Assembly: GCF_900129855.1 (NCBI RefSeq)
Contig: NZ_LT670819.1
Coordinates: 8,618,001-8,682,000, forward strand
DNA: 64,000 nucleotides
DNA from: Streptomyces sp. 3214.6
Lineage (GTDB): Bacteria; Actinomycetota; Actinomycetes; Streptomycetales; Streptomycetaceae
Direction: 5' to 3'
Part shown: piece after piece, positions 24,585-31,991 of the stretch
How positions within the stretch are numbered: the stretch's first letter is position 1
How the letters are laid out: each line of letters begins with the position of its first letter
The notes under the pieces: generated by a model
What the model was told of the DNA's origin: nothing
The model's input: the letters and a program-made list of their open reading frames with translations, nothing else
The model's database searches: none
Position numbers and translations under genes: made by a program

Positions 24585-25934
24585 TCAGTCGAGCGGCGCC
24601 GTCCGCCGCCACGGACGCAGGTTCTCCAACTGCTCCGCCACCCGCAGCAGTTCGCCCTCCGACCCCGGCCGGCCCACCAGTTGCACGGCCGCGGGAGCGC
24701 CCGACGGCAGCGTGCCGAAGGGCACCGCCATCGCGGGCCAGCCGGTCAGGTTCCACGGCGGGGTCAGCGGCGAGTAGTTCGTGTTCACCAGGATGTTGCG
24801 CAGCCAGCCCCGCTCGTGCCACGCCGCCGCCTTCGGCGACCGTCGCGCCAGCGCCGGTGTGAGCAGCACGTCGTACTCCGCGAAGAACGGCTCCAGGCGG
24901 CGGCGCAGTTCCTGCCGCGCCGAGCCGTCGCGCACCCCGTTCATGAAGCGCCGGCCGAGGGCCGCGTGCACCCGGGTGCGCCGGGTCAACAGGCGCGGGT
25001 CGAGCGGCGCGGCGTCCACCGCCGTGCCCGCCGTCCAGTGCGCGAGCGAGGTCATGCTCAGCGACAGCGGGTACGGCGGCTCGGCCCGCTCCACATGATG
25101 TCCCGCCCGCACCAGCACCCCGGCCGCCTCCCGCGCCGCGCTCGTGTACGGCCCGCTCACCGCGACCCCGGCCAGCGGGCTGCGCACCGAGACGGCGATC
25201 TTCAGCGCCCCCAGTTCCCCGGCCCGGACGGCGTCGGCGTCGGTGCCGGCCAGGACCGAGAGCATCAGCCGAGCGTCCCCGACCGTCGTCGCCAGCGGGC
25301 CGTTCTCCGACATCCCGAACCAGTCGCCGTCCCCGATCCCGGCCGGGACGACGCCGTGGCCCGGTTTGATGGTCACCAGGCCACAGTTGGCCGCCGGTAT
25401 GCGCAGGGACCCCATGCCGTCGTTGCCCAGCGCGATGGGCACCATCCCGGCGGCGACCGCGGCGGCGCTGCCGCCGGACGAGCCGCCGGCCGTGCGCGAG
25501 GTGTCCCACGGGTTGCGGGCGGTGCCGTGGACGCCCTCCGTGGTGCCGAAGACACACAGCTCCGGCACGTTCGTCAGACCCACCACCACCGCACCGGCCG
25601 CCCGCAGCAGGGCCACGGTGACATGGTCGGCGCCGGCCGGGGTGTCCGGCGTCGCGGCCGAGCCGACGCGGGTGGACTCGCCCCGCACGGCCAGGTTGTC
25701 CTTGACCGCCACCGGAACCCCGGCCAGCGGCAGAGCGGCCAGGTCGCCGCGGGCTGCCACCTCGTCCGCCTCGGCGAGCGCCGCCCGCGCCCGCACCGCA
25801 CGGAACGCACCGATCCGGCCGTCCAGCCGCTCGATCCGCGCGAGATGCTCCGCCACCACCTCACGCGGGGTGACCTGCTTCTCCCGCACGGCGGCGGCGA
25901 TCTCGACGGCGGTCCGGCCGGCCCAGCTGGTCAC
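24585..25934 (-). CDS. Amidase (amidase-signature family)
   Basis: A 449-residue amidase-signature hydrolase that cleaves carboxamides to acid and ammonia. The Ser-cisSer-Lys triad is visible: Lys78 in VAVKDN, the cis-Ser in TAGGSSGGSAAAV (about 148-160), and the nucleophile Ser176 in GNDGMGSLRIPA. GTG 25934 is used because GGGAG lies close upstream and similarity starts right behind it. The substrate is unknown. It lies downstream of the FadR-type gene on the same strand, separated by 216 bases that include a minisatellite-like repeat, so it may or may not share its transcript. Confidence 0.92.
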   Translation of the reverse strand: MTSWAGRTAVEIAAAVREKQVTPREVVAEHLARIERLDGRIGAFRAVRARAALAEADEVAARGDLAALPLAGVPVAVKDNLAVRGESTRVGSAATPDTPAGADHVTVALLRAAGAVVVGLTNVPELCVFGTTEGVHGTARNPWDTSRTAGGSSGGSAAAVAAGMVPIALGNDGMGSLRIPAANCGLVTIKPGHGVVPAGIGDGDWFGMSENGPLATTVGDARLMLSVLAGTDADAVRAGELGALKIAVSVRSPLAGVAVSGPYTSAAREAAGVLVRAGHHVERAEPPYPLSLSMTSLAHWTAGTAVDAAPLDPRLLTRRTRVHAALGRRFMNGVRDGSARQELRRRLEPFFAEYDVLLTPALARRSPKAAAWHERGWLRNILVNTNYSPLTPPWNLTGWPAMAVPFGTLPSGAPAAVQLVGRPGSEGELLRVAEQLENLRPWRRTAPLD

Positions 25935-26035
25935 AGGCAGCTCCCTCGGTGTGCGTGCGCTACTCGCGAGTACGTCGCGTAGGGAGAACTGTGCCCGGCC
26001 CGGAGCGCCGCGTCGAGGGGCGACCGTACGCCCTG

Positions 26036-26155
26036 CGGATCTCAGCCCCACGGATCTCAGTCGCGCGGGTCCCGGCCGCGCGGGTCCCGGGCGCGTGAAG
26101 GTCGGGCGCGTGAGGGTCGGGCTGGTGTGGGCCGGGCTGGTGTGGGCCGGTCACA
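26036..26155. repeat. Degenerate 15-bp tandem repeat, about eight units
   Basis: Eight head-to-tail units of 15 bases run from CGGATCTCAGCCCCA at 26036 to the regulator stop. Neighbouring units are the most alike (for example two TGTGGGCCGG units and two CGGGTCCCGG units), which suggests growth by slipped-strand duplication. The array covers the last codon and stop of the FadR-type gene and the space behind it. Read on the minus strand in another frame it would give pentapeptides such as GPHQP-GPHQP-DPHAP. Confidence 0.75.
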
Positions 26156-26864
26156 GGCTCACCTGGGCTCTCAGCCACTCCTCCACCTCACCCACGTGCG
26201 CGGCCGCCGCCGCCCGCGCGGCCTCCGGGTCGCGGGCGGCCAGGGCGCGGTGGATCGCCGCGTGCTCGCGGCGCGTACGGGCGAACGCGCCCTCCTGCTG
26301 GTAGCCGCGCCAGACACGGGCCCGGAACGTGCGCGAGGACAGGCCGTCCAGGATCGCCGCCATCGTCTCGTTGCCGGCGGCCGTCGCGATCGCACGGTGG
26401 AAGGCGAGATCGTGGGCGAGGATCTCCTCCGGGTCGTCCGTGGCGTTCATCGCCGCCAAGTGCCCGGCCACGACGGCCAGTTCCTCCGAGGTGATGCGGG
26501 CCGCGGCCAGTGCCGTCGCCGTCGACTCCAGGATCCGGCGCACCTGGAGCAACTCGACCAGACGCGGACCCCGCGAGAGGTCGGCCACCACCCCGAACGT
26601 CTCCAGCAGATCACCGGCCCTCAACGCGGTGACGTAGATGCCCGAACCGTGCCGGGCCTCCAGCACGCCCAGGACCGTGAGCGCGCGGATCGCCTCACGC
26701 ATCGAACTGCGGGAGATGCCCAGCTGCGCCGCGAGGTCCCGCTCGGTGGGCAGCCGCTGACCCGGCTCCAGCAGACCGTCGGCGATCATCGCCTTGATGC
26801 GCTCGATGGCGCGCTGTGTCACCGTGCCCCTGGGGGCGTGCGCGCTGGACGGGGTGTCTTCCAC
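26151..26864 (-). CDS. FadR-subfamily GntR transcriptional regulator
   Basis: A 237-residue regulator. The N-terminal winged helix has RLPTERDLAAQLGISRSSMR (about residues 38-57), then EAIRALTVLGVLEARHGSGI. The C-terminal FCD domain has the metal-ligand stretch AHDLAFHRAI and a later His. FCD regulators sense small carboxylic acids or sugar acids. GTG 26864 is chosen for the AGGAGAGG site and because the HTH follows at the usual distance. It is divergent from the sugar-catabolic operon starting at 27126, with palindromic operator-like sites between, so it most likely represses that operon and itself. A 15-bp repeat array overlaps its 3' end. Confidence 0.92.
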   Translation of the reverse strand: MEDTPSSAHAPRGTVTQRAIERIKAMIADGLLEPGQRLPTERDLAAQLGISRSSMREAIRALTVLGVLEARHGSGIYVTALRAGDLLETFGVVADLSRGPRLVELLQVRRILESTATALAAARITSEELAVVAGHLAAMNATDDPEEILAHDLAFHRAIATAAGNETMAAILDGLSSRTFRARVWRGYQQEGAFARTRREHAAIHRALAARDPEAARAAAAAHVGEVEEWLRAQVSL

Positions 26865-26907
26865 GGGGCCTCTCCTGTCGCTGATGCGCCGCAGTCCAGC
26901 CAGGGAG

Positions 26908-26920
26908 GTGGTCGGACCAC
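26908..26920. promoter_or_regulatory. Putative FadR-type operator
   Basis: GTGGTCGGACCAC is a perfect dyad around one central base and matches the TGGTCnGACCA pattern of FadR-family sites. It lies 44 bases upstream of the divergent regulator gene, suitable for autoregulation. Confidence 0.7.
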
Positions 26921-26959
26921 TTGAGGCAATAATGCAGCCGAATCTCCTCTCGAAGGGTG

Positions 26960-26987
26960 TTGTCGAGGCGAAGTGGTCTGATAAATA
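26960..26987 (+). promoter_or_regulatory. Possible promoter of the deoxysugar operon with operator half-site
   Basis: TTGTCG (26960-26965) and TAAATA (26982-26987) are 16 bases apart. Between them GTGGTCTGATA (26973-26983) repeats the left half of the operator at 26908 exactly and the right half imperfectly. A repressor bound there would cover the -10 region. The -10 is weak, so this is tentative. Confidence 0.45.
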
Positions 26988-27125
26988 TGCGTCAACCGTT
27001 GGATCGTCCGCCAGACCGACAGCCCCGGACCAGTCCGACGCCGGACCGGTCGGGCGGCCGCGGTACGGGTATCCCGGCGGCGACTGCTGGACCGCCAGCC
27101 TCAAGAGCCGGAAGGAGAAGGCGGC

Positions 27126-27884
27126 GTGAGCGACTTCGAAGGGCTGACGGCCCTGGTGACGGGGGGCGGCTCCGGCATCGGCCGGGCGACCGCACAGCTC
27201 CTGGCCGAGCGCGGCGCCCGGGTCGCCGTCCTCGACCTGGACGTGTCGGGCGTGGAAAAGCCGCTGCTCGGCTACCGGGCCGATGTCGGCGACGACGCCT
27301 CGGTGCGGGAGGCGGTCGCGGCCGCCGTCACCGACCTCGGCGGGCTGGACGTCCTGGTCAACAACGCGGGCATCGGCGCCCAGGGCACTGTGGAGGACAA
27401 CGACGACGCCGAATGGCACCGCGTCCTCGACATCGACGTCGTCGGCATGGTCCGCACGGCCCGCGCCGCCCTGCCGCACCTGAGGCGCTCCGCGCACGCG
27501 GTGATCGTCAACACCTGCTCCATCGCCGCCACCGTGGGCCTGCCGCAGCGGGCCCTGTACAGCGCGGCCAAGGGCGCCGTGTACGCGCTCACCCTCGCCA
27601 TGGCCGCCGACCACGTGGGTGAGGGGATCCGCGTCAACTGCGTCAACCCCGGCACCGCGGACACCCCGTGGGTCGGCCGACTGCTCGACGTGGCCGACGA
27701 CCCGGCCGCCGAGCGCGCCGCCCTGGAGGCCCGCCAGCCCACCGGCCGCCTGGTCAGCGCGGCCGAAGTCGCGGGCGCCATCGCCTACTTGGCGAGCCCC
27801 CTGTCCGGCGCCACCACCGGCACCTCCCTCGCCGTCGACGGCGGCATGCAGGGCCTGCGGCTGCGCCCGGCGGACCCCCGATGA
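27126..27884 (+). CDS. SDR-family dehydrogenase, possibly 2-keto-3-deoxy-L-fuconate dehydrogenase
   Basis: A 252-residue classical SDR with TGGGSGIG (about 12-19), NNAG, catalytic Ser in NTCSIAA, Tyr/Lys in ALYSAAKGAV, and VDGG near the end. GTG 27126 follows GGAAGGAG. By its partners (aldose dehydrogenase, mutarotase, lactonase) it is a good candidate for the NAD-dependent step that oxidises 2-keto-3-deoxy-L-fuconate in the non-phosphorylative L-fucose route; this is inference from context. First gene of a four-gene operon in which each stop overlaps the next start by ATGA. Confidence 0.88.
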   Translation: MSDFEGLTALVTGGGSGIGRATAQLLAERGARVAVLDLDVSGVEKPLLGYRADVGDDASVREAVAAAVTDLGGLDVLVNNAGIGAQGTVEDNDDAEWHRVLDIDVVGMVRTARAALPHLRRSAHAVIVNTCSIAATVGLPQRALYSAAKGAVYALTLAMAADHVGEGIRVNCVNPGTADTPWVGRLLDVADDPAAERAALEARQPTGRLVSAAEVAGAIAYLASPLSGATTGTSLAVDGGMQGLRLRPADPR

Positions 27885-28852
27885 CCGGCCTCGGCCGCAG
27901 CGGCGTGCAGGTCACCGCACTCGGCCTCGGCGCCGCGGCCCTCGCCAACCTCTTCTCCGAGGTCACCGACGAGCAGGCGTACGACACCGTGACCGCCGCC
28001 TGGCGGCGGGGCGTGCGTTACTTCGACACCGCGCCGCACTACGGGCTGGGCCTGTCGGAGCGGCGCCTCGGCGCCGCCCTGCGGGACTTCCCGCGGGCGC
28101 AGTACACGGTCTCCACGAAGGTCGGCCGCCGTCTGGAACCCGTGGACCCGCCGGTCGGCGACGACCTGGCCAACGGCTTCGCGGTGCCCGCCACCCATCG
28201 GCGGGTGTGGGACTTCAGCGCCGACGGCGTACGCCGCTCCCTGGAGGCATCCCTCGAACGGCTCGGTCTCGACCGCGTCGACATCGTGTACCTGCACGAC
28301 CCCGACGACCACGCCGAACAGGCCTTCCGCGAGGGCTATCCCGCCCTGGAGAAGCTGCGCTCGGAGGGGGTGGTGGGCGCGATCGGCGCCGGGATGAACC
28401 AGGCCGAGATGCTCACCCGGTTCGTCCGCGAGACCGACGTGGACGTGGTGCTCTGCGCGGGCCGCTACACCCTGCTCGACCAGCGCGCCCGCGCCGAACT
28501 GCTGCCCGCGGCCGTCGAACGGGGCGTGTCGGTGGTCATCGGCGGCGCCTTCAACTCGGGCCTGCTGGCCGACCCGAGGCCCGGAGCGACGTACAACTAC
28601 GGGCAGGCGCCGGCCGAGTTGCTGGAGACGGCCCTGCGTATGAAGGAGGTCGCCGACCGGCACGGCGTCACCCTGCGCGCCGCCGCCCTGGCCTTCTGCG
28701 CCGCCCATCCGGCGGTCGCGAGCGTCCTGGTCGGCGCCCGCTCGCCGGCCGAGGCCGAGGACTGCGCCGAGCAGTTCGCCGCCCCCGTCCCGGCCGCCCT
28801 CTGGGACGAGCTGCGGGACACCGGTCTGTTGCCCTCCCAGGAGTCGTCATGA
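27881..28852 (+). CDS. Aldo/keto reductase, likely L-fucose/D-threo-aldose 1-dehydrogenase
   Basis: A 323-residue TIM-barrel AKR. The tetrad is visible: Asp in RYFDTAPHYG, Tyr in the same motif, Lys in VSTKVG, His in VYLHDPDD. The sequence resembles the D-threo-aldose 1-dehydrogenase (L-fucose dehydrogenase) group, which oxidises the sugar C1 to the lactone with NAD(P). This is the first chemical step of the pathway. The ATG is inside the SDR stop (ATGA). Cytosolic. Confidence 0.85.
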   Translation: MTGLGRSGVQVTALGLGAAALANLFSEVTDEQAYDTVTAAWRRGVRYFDTAPHYGLGLSERRLGAALRDFPRAQYTVSTKVGRRLEPVDPPVGDDLANGFAVPATHRRVWDFSADGVRRSLEASLERLGLDRVDIVYLHDPDDHAEQAFREGYPALEKLRSEGVVGAIGAGMNQAEMLTRFVRETDVDVVLCAGRYTLLDQRARAELLPAAVERGVSVVIGGAFNSGLLADPRPGATYNYGQAPAELLETALRMKEVADRHGVTLRAAALAFCAAHPAVASVLVGARSPAEAEDCAEQFAAPVPAALWDELRDTGLLPSQESS

Positions 28853-29163
28853 GGATCGCCCTGCACACCAAGGTCCGCACCGACCGGATCGCCGAGTACG
28901 AGGCCGCGCACCGGGAGGTGCCGAAGGAACTCACGGACGCCATCCGAGCGGCCGGTGCCACCTCCTGGACGATCTGGCGCAGCGGCACCGATCTGTTCCA
29001 CGTCCTGGAGTGCGAGGACTACGCACGCCTCCTCGCCGAGCTGGAGAAGCTGCCGGTCAACATGGTGTGGCAGGCGCGGATGGCCGAGCTGCTCGACGTG
29101 GTGCACGACTACTCCGACGAGGGAGCCGGCGCGGGCCTGCCGGTCGTCTGGGAGCTGCCATGA
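28849..29163 (+). CDS. L-rhamnose mutarotase-family protein (RhaM/FucM type)
   Basis: A 104-residue alpha/beta-barrel protein of the RhaM family (DUF718), which interconverts sugar anomers. The N-terminal MRIALHTKV with its His, EYEAAH, and the SWTIWR, LFHVLE and MVWQARM blocks match the family order. In this operon it would supply the right anomer of L-fucose or another 6-deoxyhexose to the dehydrogenase. ATGA overlaps on both sides tie it tightly to its neighbours. Confidence 0.88.
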   Translation: MRIALHTKVRTDRIAEYEAAHREVPKELTDAIRAAGATSWTIWRSGTDLFHVLECEDYARLLAELEKLPVNMVWQARMAELLDVVHDYSDEGAGAGLPVVWELP

Positions 29164-29984
29164 CCGTCGACGCCCACCATCACGTCTGGGACCTGTCGGT
29201 GCGGGACCAGGACTGGATCGCCGAAGGCAGCCCGCTGCGGCGGGACTTCGCCGTCGAGGACCTGTTGCCCGAGGCCCGCGCGGCCGGGGTCGACCGTACC
29301 GTCCTCGTCCAGACGGTCACCGTGGCCGAGGAGACCCCCGAGTTCCTCGCCCTCGCGGCCGGGCACGGGCTGATCGCGGGCGTCGTCGGGTGGACCGACC
29401 TGACCCGCCCGGACGTCGCCGACGAACTGGCCCGGCTGCGGGAGCTCCCCGGCGGCCGGTACCTCAAGGGCGTCCGGCACCAGGTCCAGGGCGAGCCGGA
29501 CCCGGAGTGGCTGCTGCGGGCCGACGTACGGCGCGCTCTCGCCGCCGTCGCTGACGCGGGGCTGGTCTACGACCTGATCGTGCTGCCCCACCAGCTACCG
29601 GCCTGCACCAAGGCGGCCGCCGCCCTGCCCGAACTCACCTTCGTCCTCGACCACTTGGGAAAGCCGCCCATCGCCTCCGGAGCGCTGGAGCCCTGGGCCC
29701 TCGACATCAGGACCCTCGCCGCGCTGCCCAACACGGTCTGCAAGTTCTCCGGCATGGTCACCGAGGCCGACCCCTCCTCCTGGAGCGTCCACGACCTGCG
29801 CCCGTACGCCCACACGGTGCTGGAGGCCTTCGGACCGGCCCGGTTGATGTTCGGCTCGGACTGGCCGGTGTGCACGCCGACCGCGTCGTACGGCGAAGTC
29901 GTCGACGTGGCACGGAAGTTGATCGACCCACAAGACCACGCCCAGATCTTCGAGGCCACGGCCGTGCGCGTCTACGACCTCTGA
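29160..29984 (+). CDS. Amidohydrolase-2 family lactonase, likely L-fuconolactonase
   Basis: A 274-residue metal-dependent TIM-barrel hydrolase of the amidohydrolase-2 group. Metal motifs are DAHHHVWD at the N-terminus (residues 4-11), the mid-protein His in VLDHLGKPP, and Asp in MFGSDWPVC. Relatives open L-fucono-1,5-lactone or similar sugar lactones. It ends the operon and overlaps the convergent lipase-maturation-factor gene by 13 bases. No dehydratase for the resulting sugar acid is found in the window. Confidence 0.88.
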   Translation: MTVDAHHHVWDLSVRDQDWIAEGSPLRRDFAVEDLLPEARAAGVDRTVLVQTVTVAEETPEFLALAAGHGLIAGVVGWTDLTRPDVADELARLRELPGGRYLKGVRHQVQGEPDPEWLLRADVRRALAAVADAGLVYDLIVLPHQLPACTKAAAALPELTFVLDHLGKPPIASGALEPWALDIRTLAALPNTVCKFSGMVTEADPSSWSVHDLRPYAHTVLEAFGPARLMFGSDWPVCTPTASYGEVVDVARKLIDPQDHAQIFEATAVRVYDL

Positions 29985-31393
29985 GAGACCCTGGCCAGCC
30001 GGGTCGGCGGCAGATACTCCCGCACATACGTCCGCTCCCAGCATGCGCCCGTCTCCCGCAGCTCACGCCAGGTCGTGTAGCGGTAGCGGAAGAGGCGGGC
30101 GCGGATGTGGCGCGGCGGCTCGTCGGGCGGGAACGGGGAACGGCGTAGCAGTCTCAGGGTGTCGCGGTCGTTCTCCAGCAACCGCTCCACCATCGCGCCG
30201 AACCACGGCCCGGCGTACGCGGGGGAGAGCGCGGCGAACCACATCAGCCAGTCCAGGCGCAGATGGTAGGGGGCGAACTGACGCGGCCAGCGCCGCGGAT
30301 CGCCCGGTTTGCCCTTGAACTCGTACTCCCGCCAGTCGGACTCCTCGCGCGGCACGTCGTCGAGGGTGCCCTCGACCACCACCTCGTAGCGGATCCGGCT
30401 CACGCTGCCGAACGCGCCGTAGGTGTTGACCAGGTGCAGCGGGTCGAAGGAGCGGTTCATCACCTGGCGACGGGAGAGCATGTTGACCACCGGGTGGTAG
30501 CTGAGGAACAGCAGAAGCGCTGCCGCGGCGAGGACCACGATCTCGAACCAGAGCGGTGCGACGGGGCCCGACCGATGGCCGGTGGGGAGGGCGAGCGCGG
30601 GCACGGCCAGGACGATGGCGATCCAGTTCAGCCACGAGAAGTTGCCCGACAGCACCAGCCACAACTGGGTGAGGATCATCAGGGACGCGGCTGCCGTGGC
30701 GACCGGCTGCGGGGTGAACAACAGGAACGGCACCACGAGTTGGGTGAAGTGGTTCGCGGCCACCTCGATCCGGTGCAGCGGCTTGGGCAGGTGGTGGAAG
30801 AACCAGCTCAGCGGGCCGGGCATCGGCTGGGTCTCGTGGTGGTGGTAGAGACAGGTCAGCTTCCGCCAGCAGGCGTCGCCCCGCATCTTGATCAGGCCGG
30901 CGCCGAACTCGACCCGGAACAGGACCCAGCGCACCAGGAAGAGCACGAGAACCGGCGGGTCCACCTGGTCGTTGCCGAGGAACACGGCGAGGAAGCCCGT
31001 CTCCAGCAGCAGGGACTCCCAGCCGAACGAGTACCAGGTCTGACCGACGTTCACGATCGACAGGTACAGCGCCCACGGCACCAGCCACATCGCCATCCCG
31101 GCCCAGAGCGGCAGCCGGCCGTCCAGCCCCGCCAGCAGCGCCGCCGACACCGCGCAGCCCGTCCAGGCCACCGCGGCGAAGAGACGGTCGGAGTAGCGCA
31201 GCTGGAACAGGCTCGGGGCCGCCCGGAACGGCACCCGCTCGACGAAGCGGGGGATCGGCAGCATCCCGCGCTCACCCAGCAGCGCCCGGAACTGCCACGC
31301 CGCCGTCAGGAACGCGACCAGGTACACACCGGCCAGGGCCCGCTGGAAGACCAGCCGGCTCAGCCAGTACTCGGGTGCGGTGAACCAGTCCAC
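29972..31393 (-). CDS. Lipase maturation factor family membrane protein
   Basis: A 473-residue protein of the LMF1/LMF2 family, in which the animal members are ER proteins for lipase folding; bacterial roles are unknown. It has some seven to nine membrane helices in the first 300 residues, then a conserved soluble part with SFDPLHLVNTYGAFGSV (about 325-341) and RFAPYHLRLDWLMWF-like text, both hallmarks of the family. Start ATG 31393 begins at the conserved MDWF. It is divergent from the acidic membrane protein gene. No lipase gene is adjacent. Confidence 0.92.
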   Translation of the reverse strand: MDWFTAPEYWLSRLVFQRALAGVYLVAFLTAAWQFRALLGERGMLPIPRFVERVPFRAAPSLFQLRYSDRLFAAVAWTGCAVSAALLAGLDGRLPLWAGMAMWLVPWALYLSIVNVGQTWYSFGWESLLLETGFLAVFLGNDQVDPPVLVLFLVRWVLFRVEFGAGLIKMRGDACWRKLTCLYHHHETQPMPGPLSWFFHHLPKPLHRIEVAANHFTQLVVPFLLFTPQPVATAAASLMILTQLWLVLSGNFSWLNWIAIVLAVPALALPTGHRSGPVAPLWFEIVVLAAAALLLFLSYHPVVNMLSRRQVMNRSFDPLHLVNTYGAFGSVSRIRYEVVVEGTLDDVPREESDWREYEFKGKPGDPRRWPRQFAPYHLRLDWLMWFAALSPAYAGPWFGAMVERLLENDRDTLRLLRRSPFPPDEPPRHIRARLFRYRYTTWRELRETGACWERTYVREYLPPTRLARVSQRS

Positions 31394-31484
31394 GGCGGTG
31401 CGCTCCTCTTCTCCATTCTGACCTCGTCACCGTGCGTGTTCCCCTGTTCCGTTTGCGTGACGCGGGTGGGTGGAGCAGACAATA

Positions 31485-31946
31485 GTGGTCGTGCGACTAC
31501 CCACTGCCACCCTCATCACCGCCTGCGCCCTCTCGGCGGCGCTCCTCGTCGTCGGCCGCGGCGGCGAAGGGCAGAAGGAACCCGCGCCGGGCTCGGAGGT
31601 CGTCGCCCCGGCGGTCGAGGGGCGTGTCCTCTTGACCGACCCCTTCGACGACACCCTCGGCCACCTGTTCGCCGACACCTCCGACACCTCCGACACCTCC
31701 GACATCGATCCCGCCGCTCCCGCCGCTCCCGCCGATCCGACCGATCCCGCCGAGGCCGAGGCGGACTCCGGTGCCGAGGGCGACGCCGATCCGGGCCTCG
31801 ACCGTGCCCTCGAACCCGCCGGCCCGGATGTTCCCGTCGTCCCCGACGACATCGGCCCGGAGGTCGTCCCGGAGGTTCCCGATCCGCCCGACGGGGGCGG
31901 GCTGATCCCCGACGGGCCCGACGAGTCCGACGTCATGCCCGGCTGA
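31485..31946 (+). CDS. Small acidic exported or membrane-anchored protein, unknown
   Basis: A 153-residue product with one N-terminal hydrophobic segment (TLITACALSAALLVVG, about 8-23) and then a very acidic, Pro-rich, disordered tail with (TSD)3 and DPAAPAAPADPTDPAE repeats. The start is uncertain: GTG 31485 has GGAG 9 bases before it, while GTG 31470 and 31491 are alternatives. Not recognised. It sits 45 bases ahead of the SpoIIE-type phosphatase gene on the same strand. Confidence 0.6.
   Translation: MVVRLPTATLITACALSAALLVVGRGGEGQKEPAPGSEVVAPAVEGRVLLTDPFDDTLGHLFADTSDTSDTSDIDPAAPAAPADPTDPAEAEADSGAEGDADPGLDRALEPAGPDVPVVPDDIGPEVVPEVPDPPDGGGLIPDGPDESDVMPG
31672..31698. repeat. 9-bp tandem repeat inside the acidic protein gene
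   Basis: CCGACACCT occurs three times in a row and then in part, encoding the DTS repeat. A second 9-base duplication (CCCGCCGCT) follows 13 bases later. The array keeps the reading frame, so copy changes would only alter the length of the disordered tail. Confidence 0.7.
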
Positions 31947-31991
31947 AGGCCCCGGGTCGAAGAATCGGACAAACCCTGGCAAGGTGGCTCC

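Noticed and set aside
26036..26155. Possible CRISPR array
   Set aside because: The units are 15 bases, contiguous and without unique spacers, and no cas genes are near; it is a tandem repeat.
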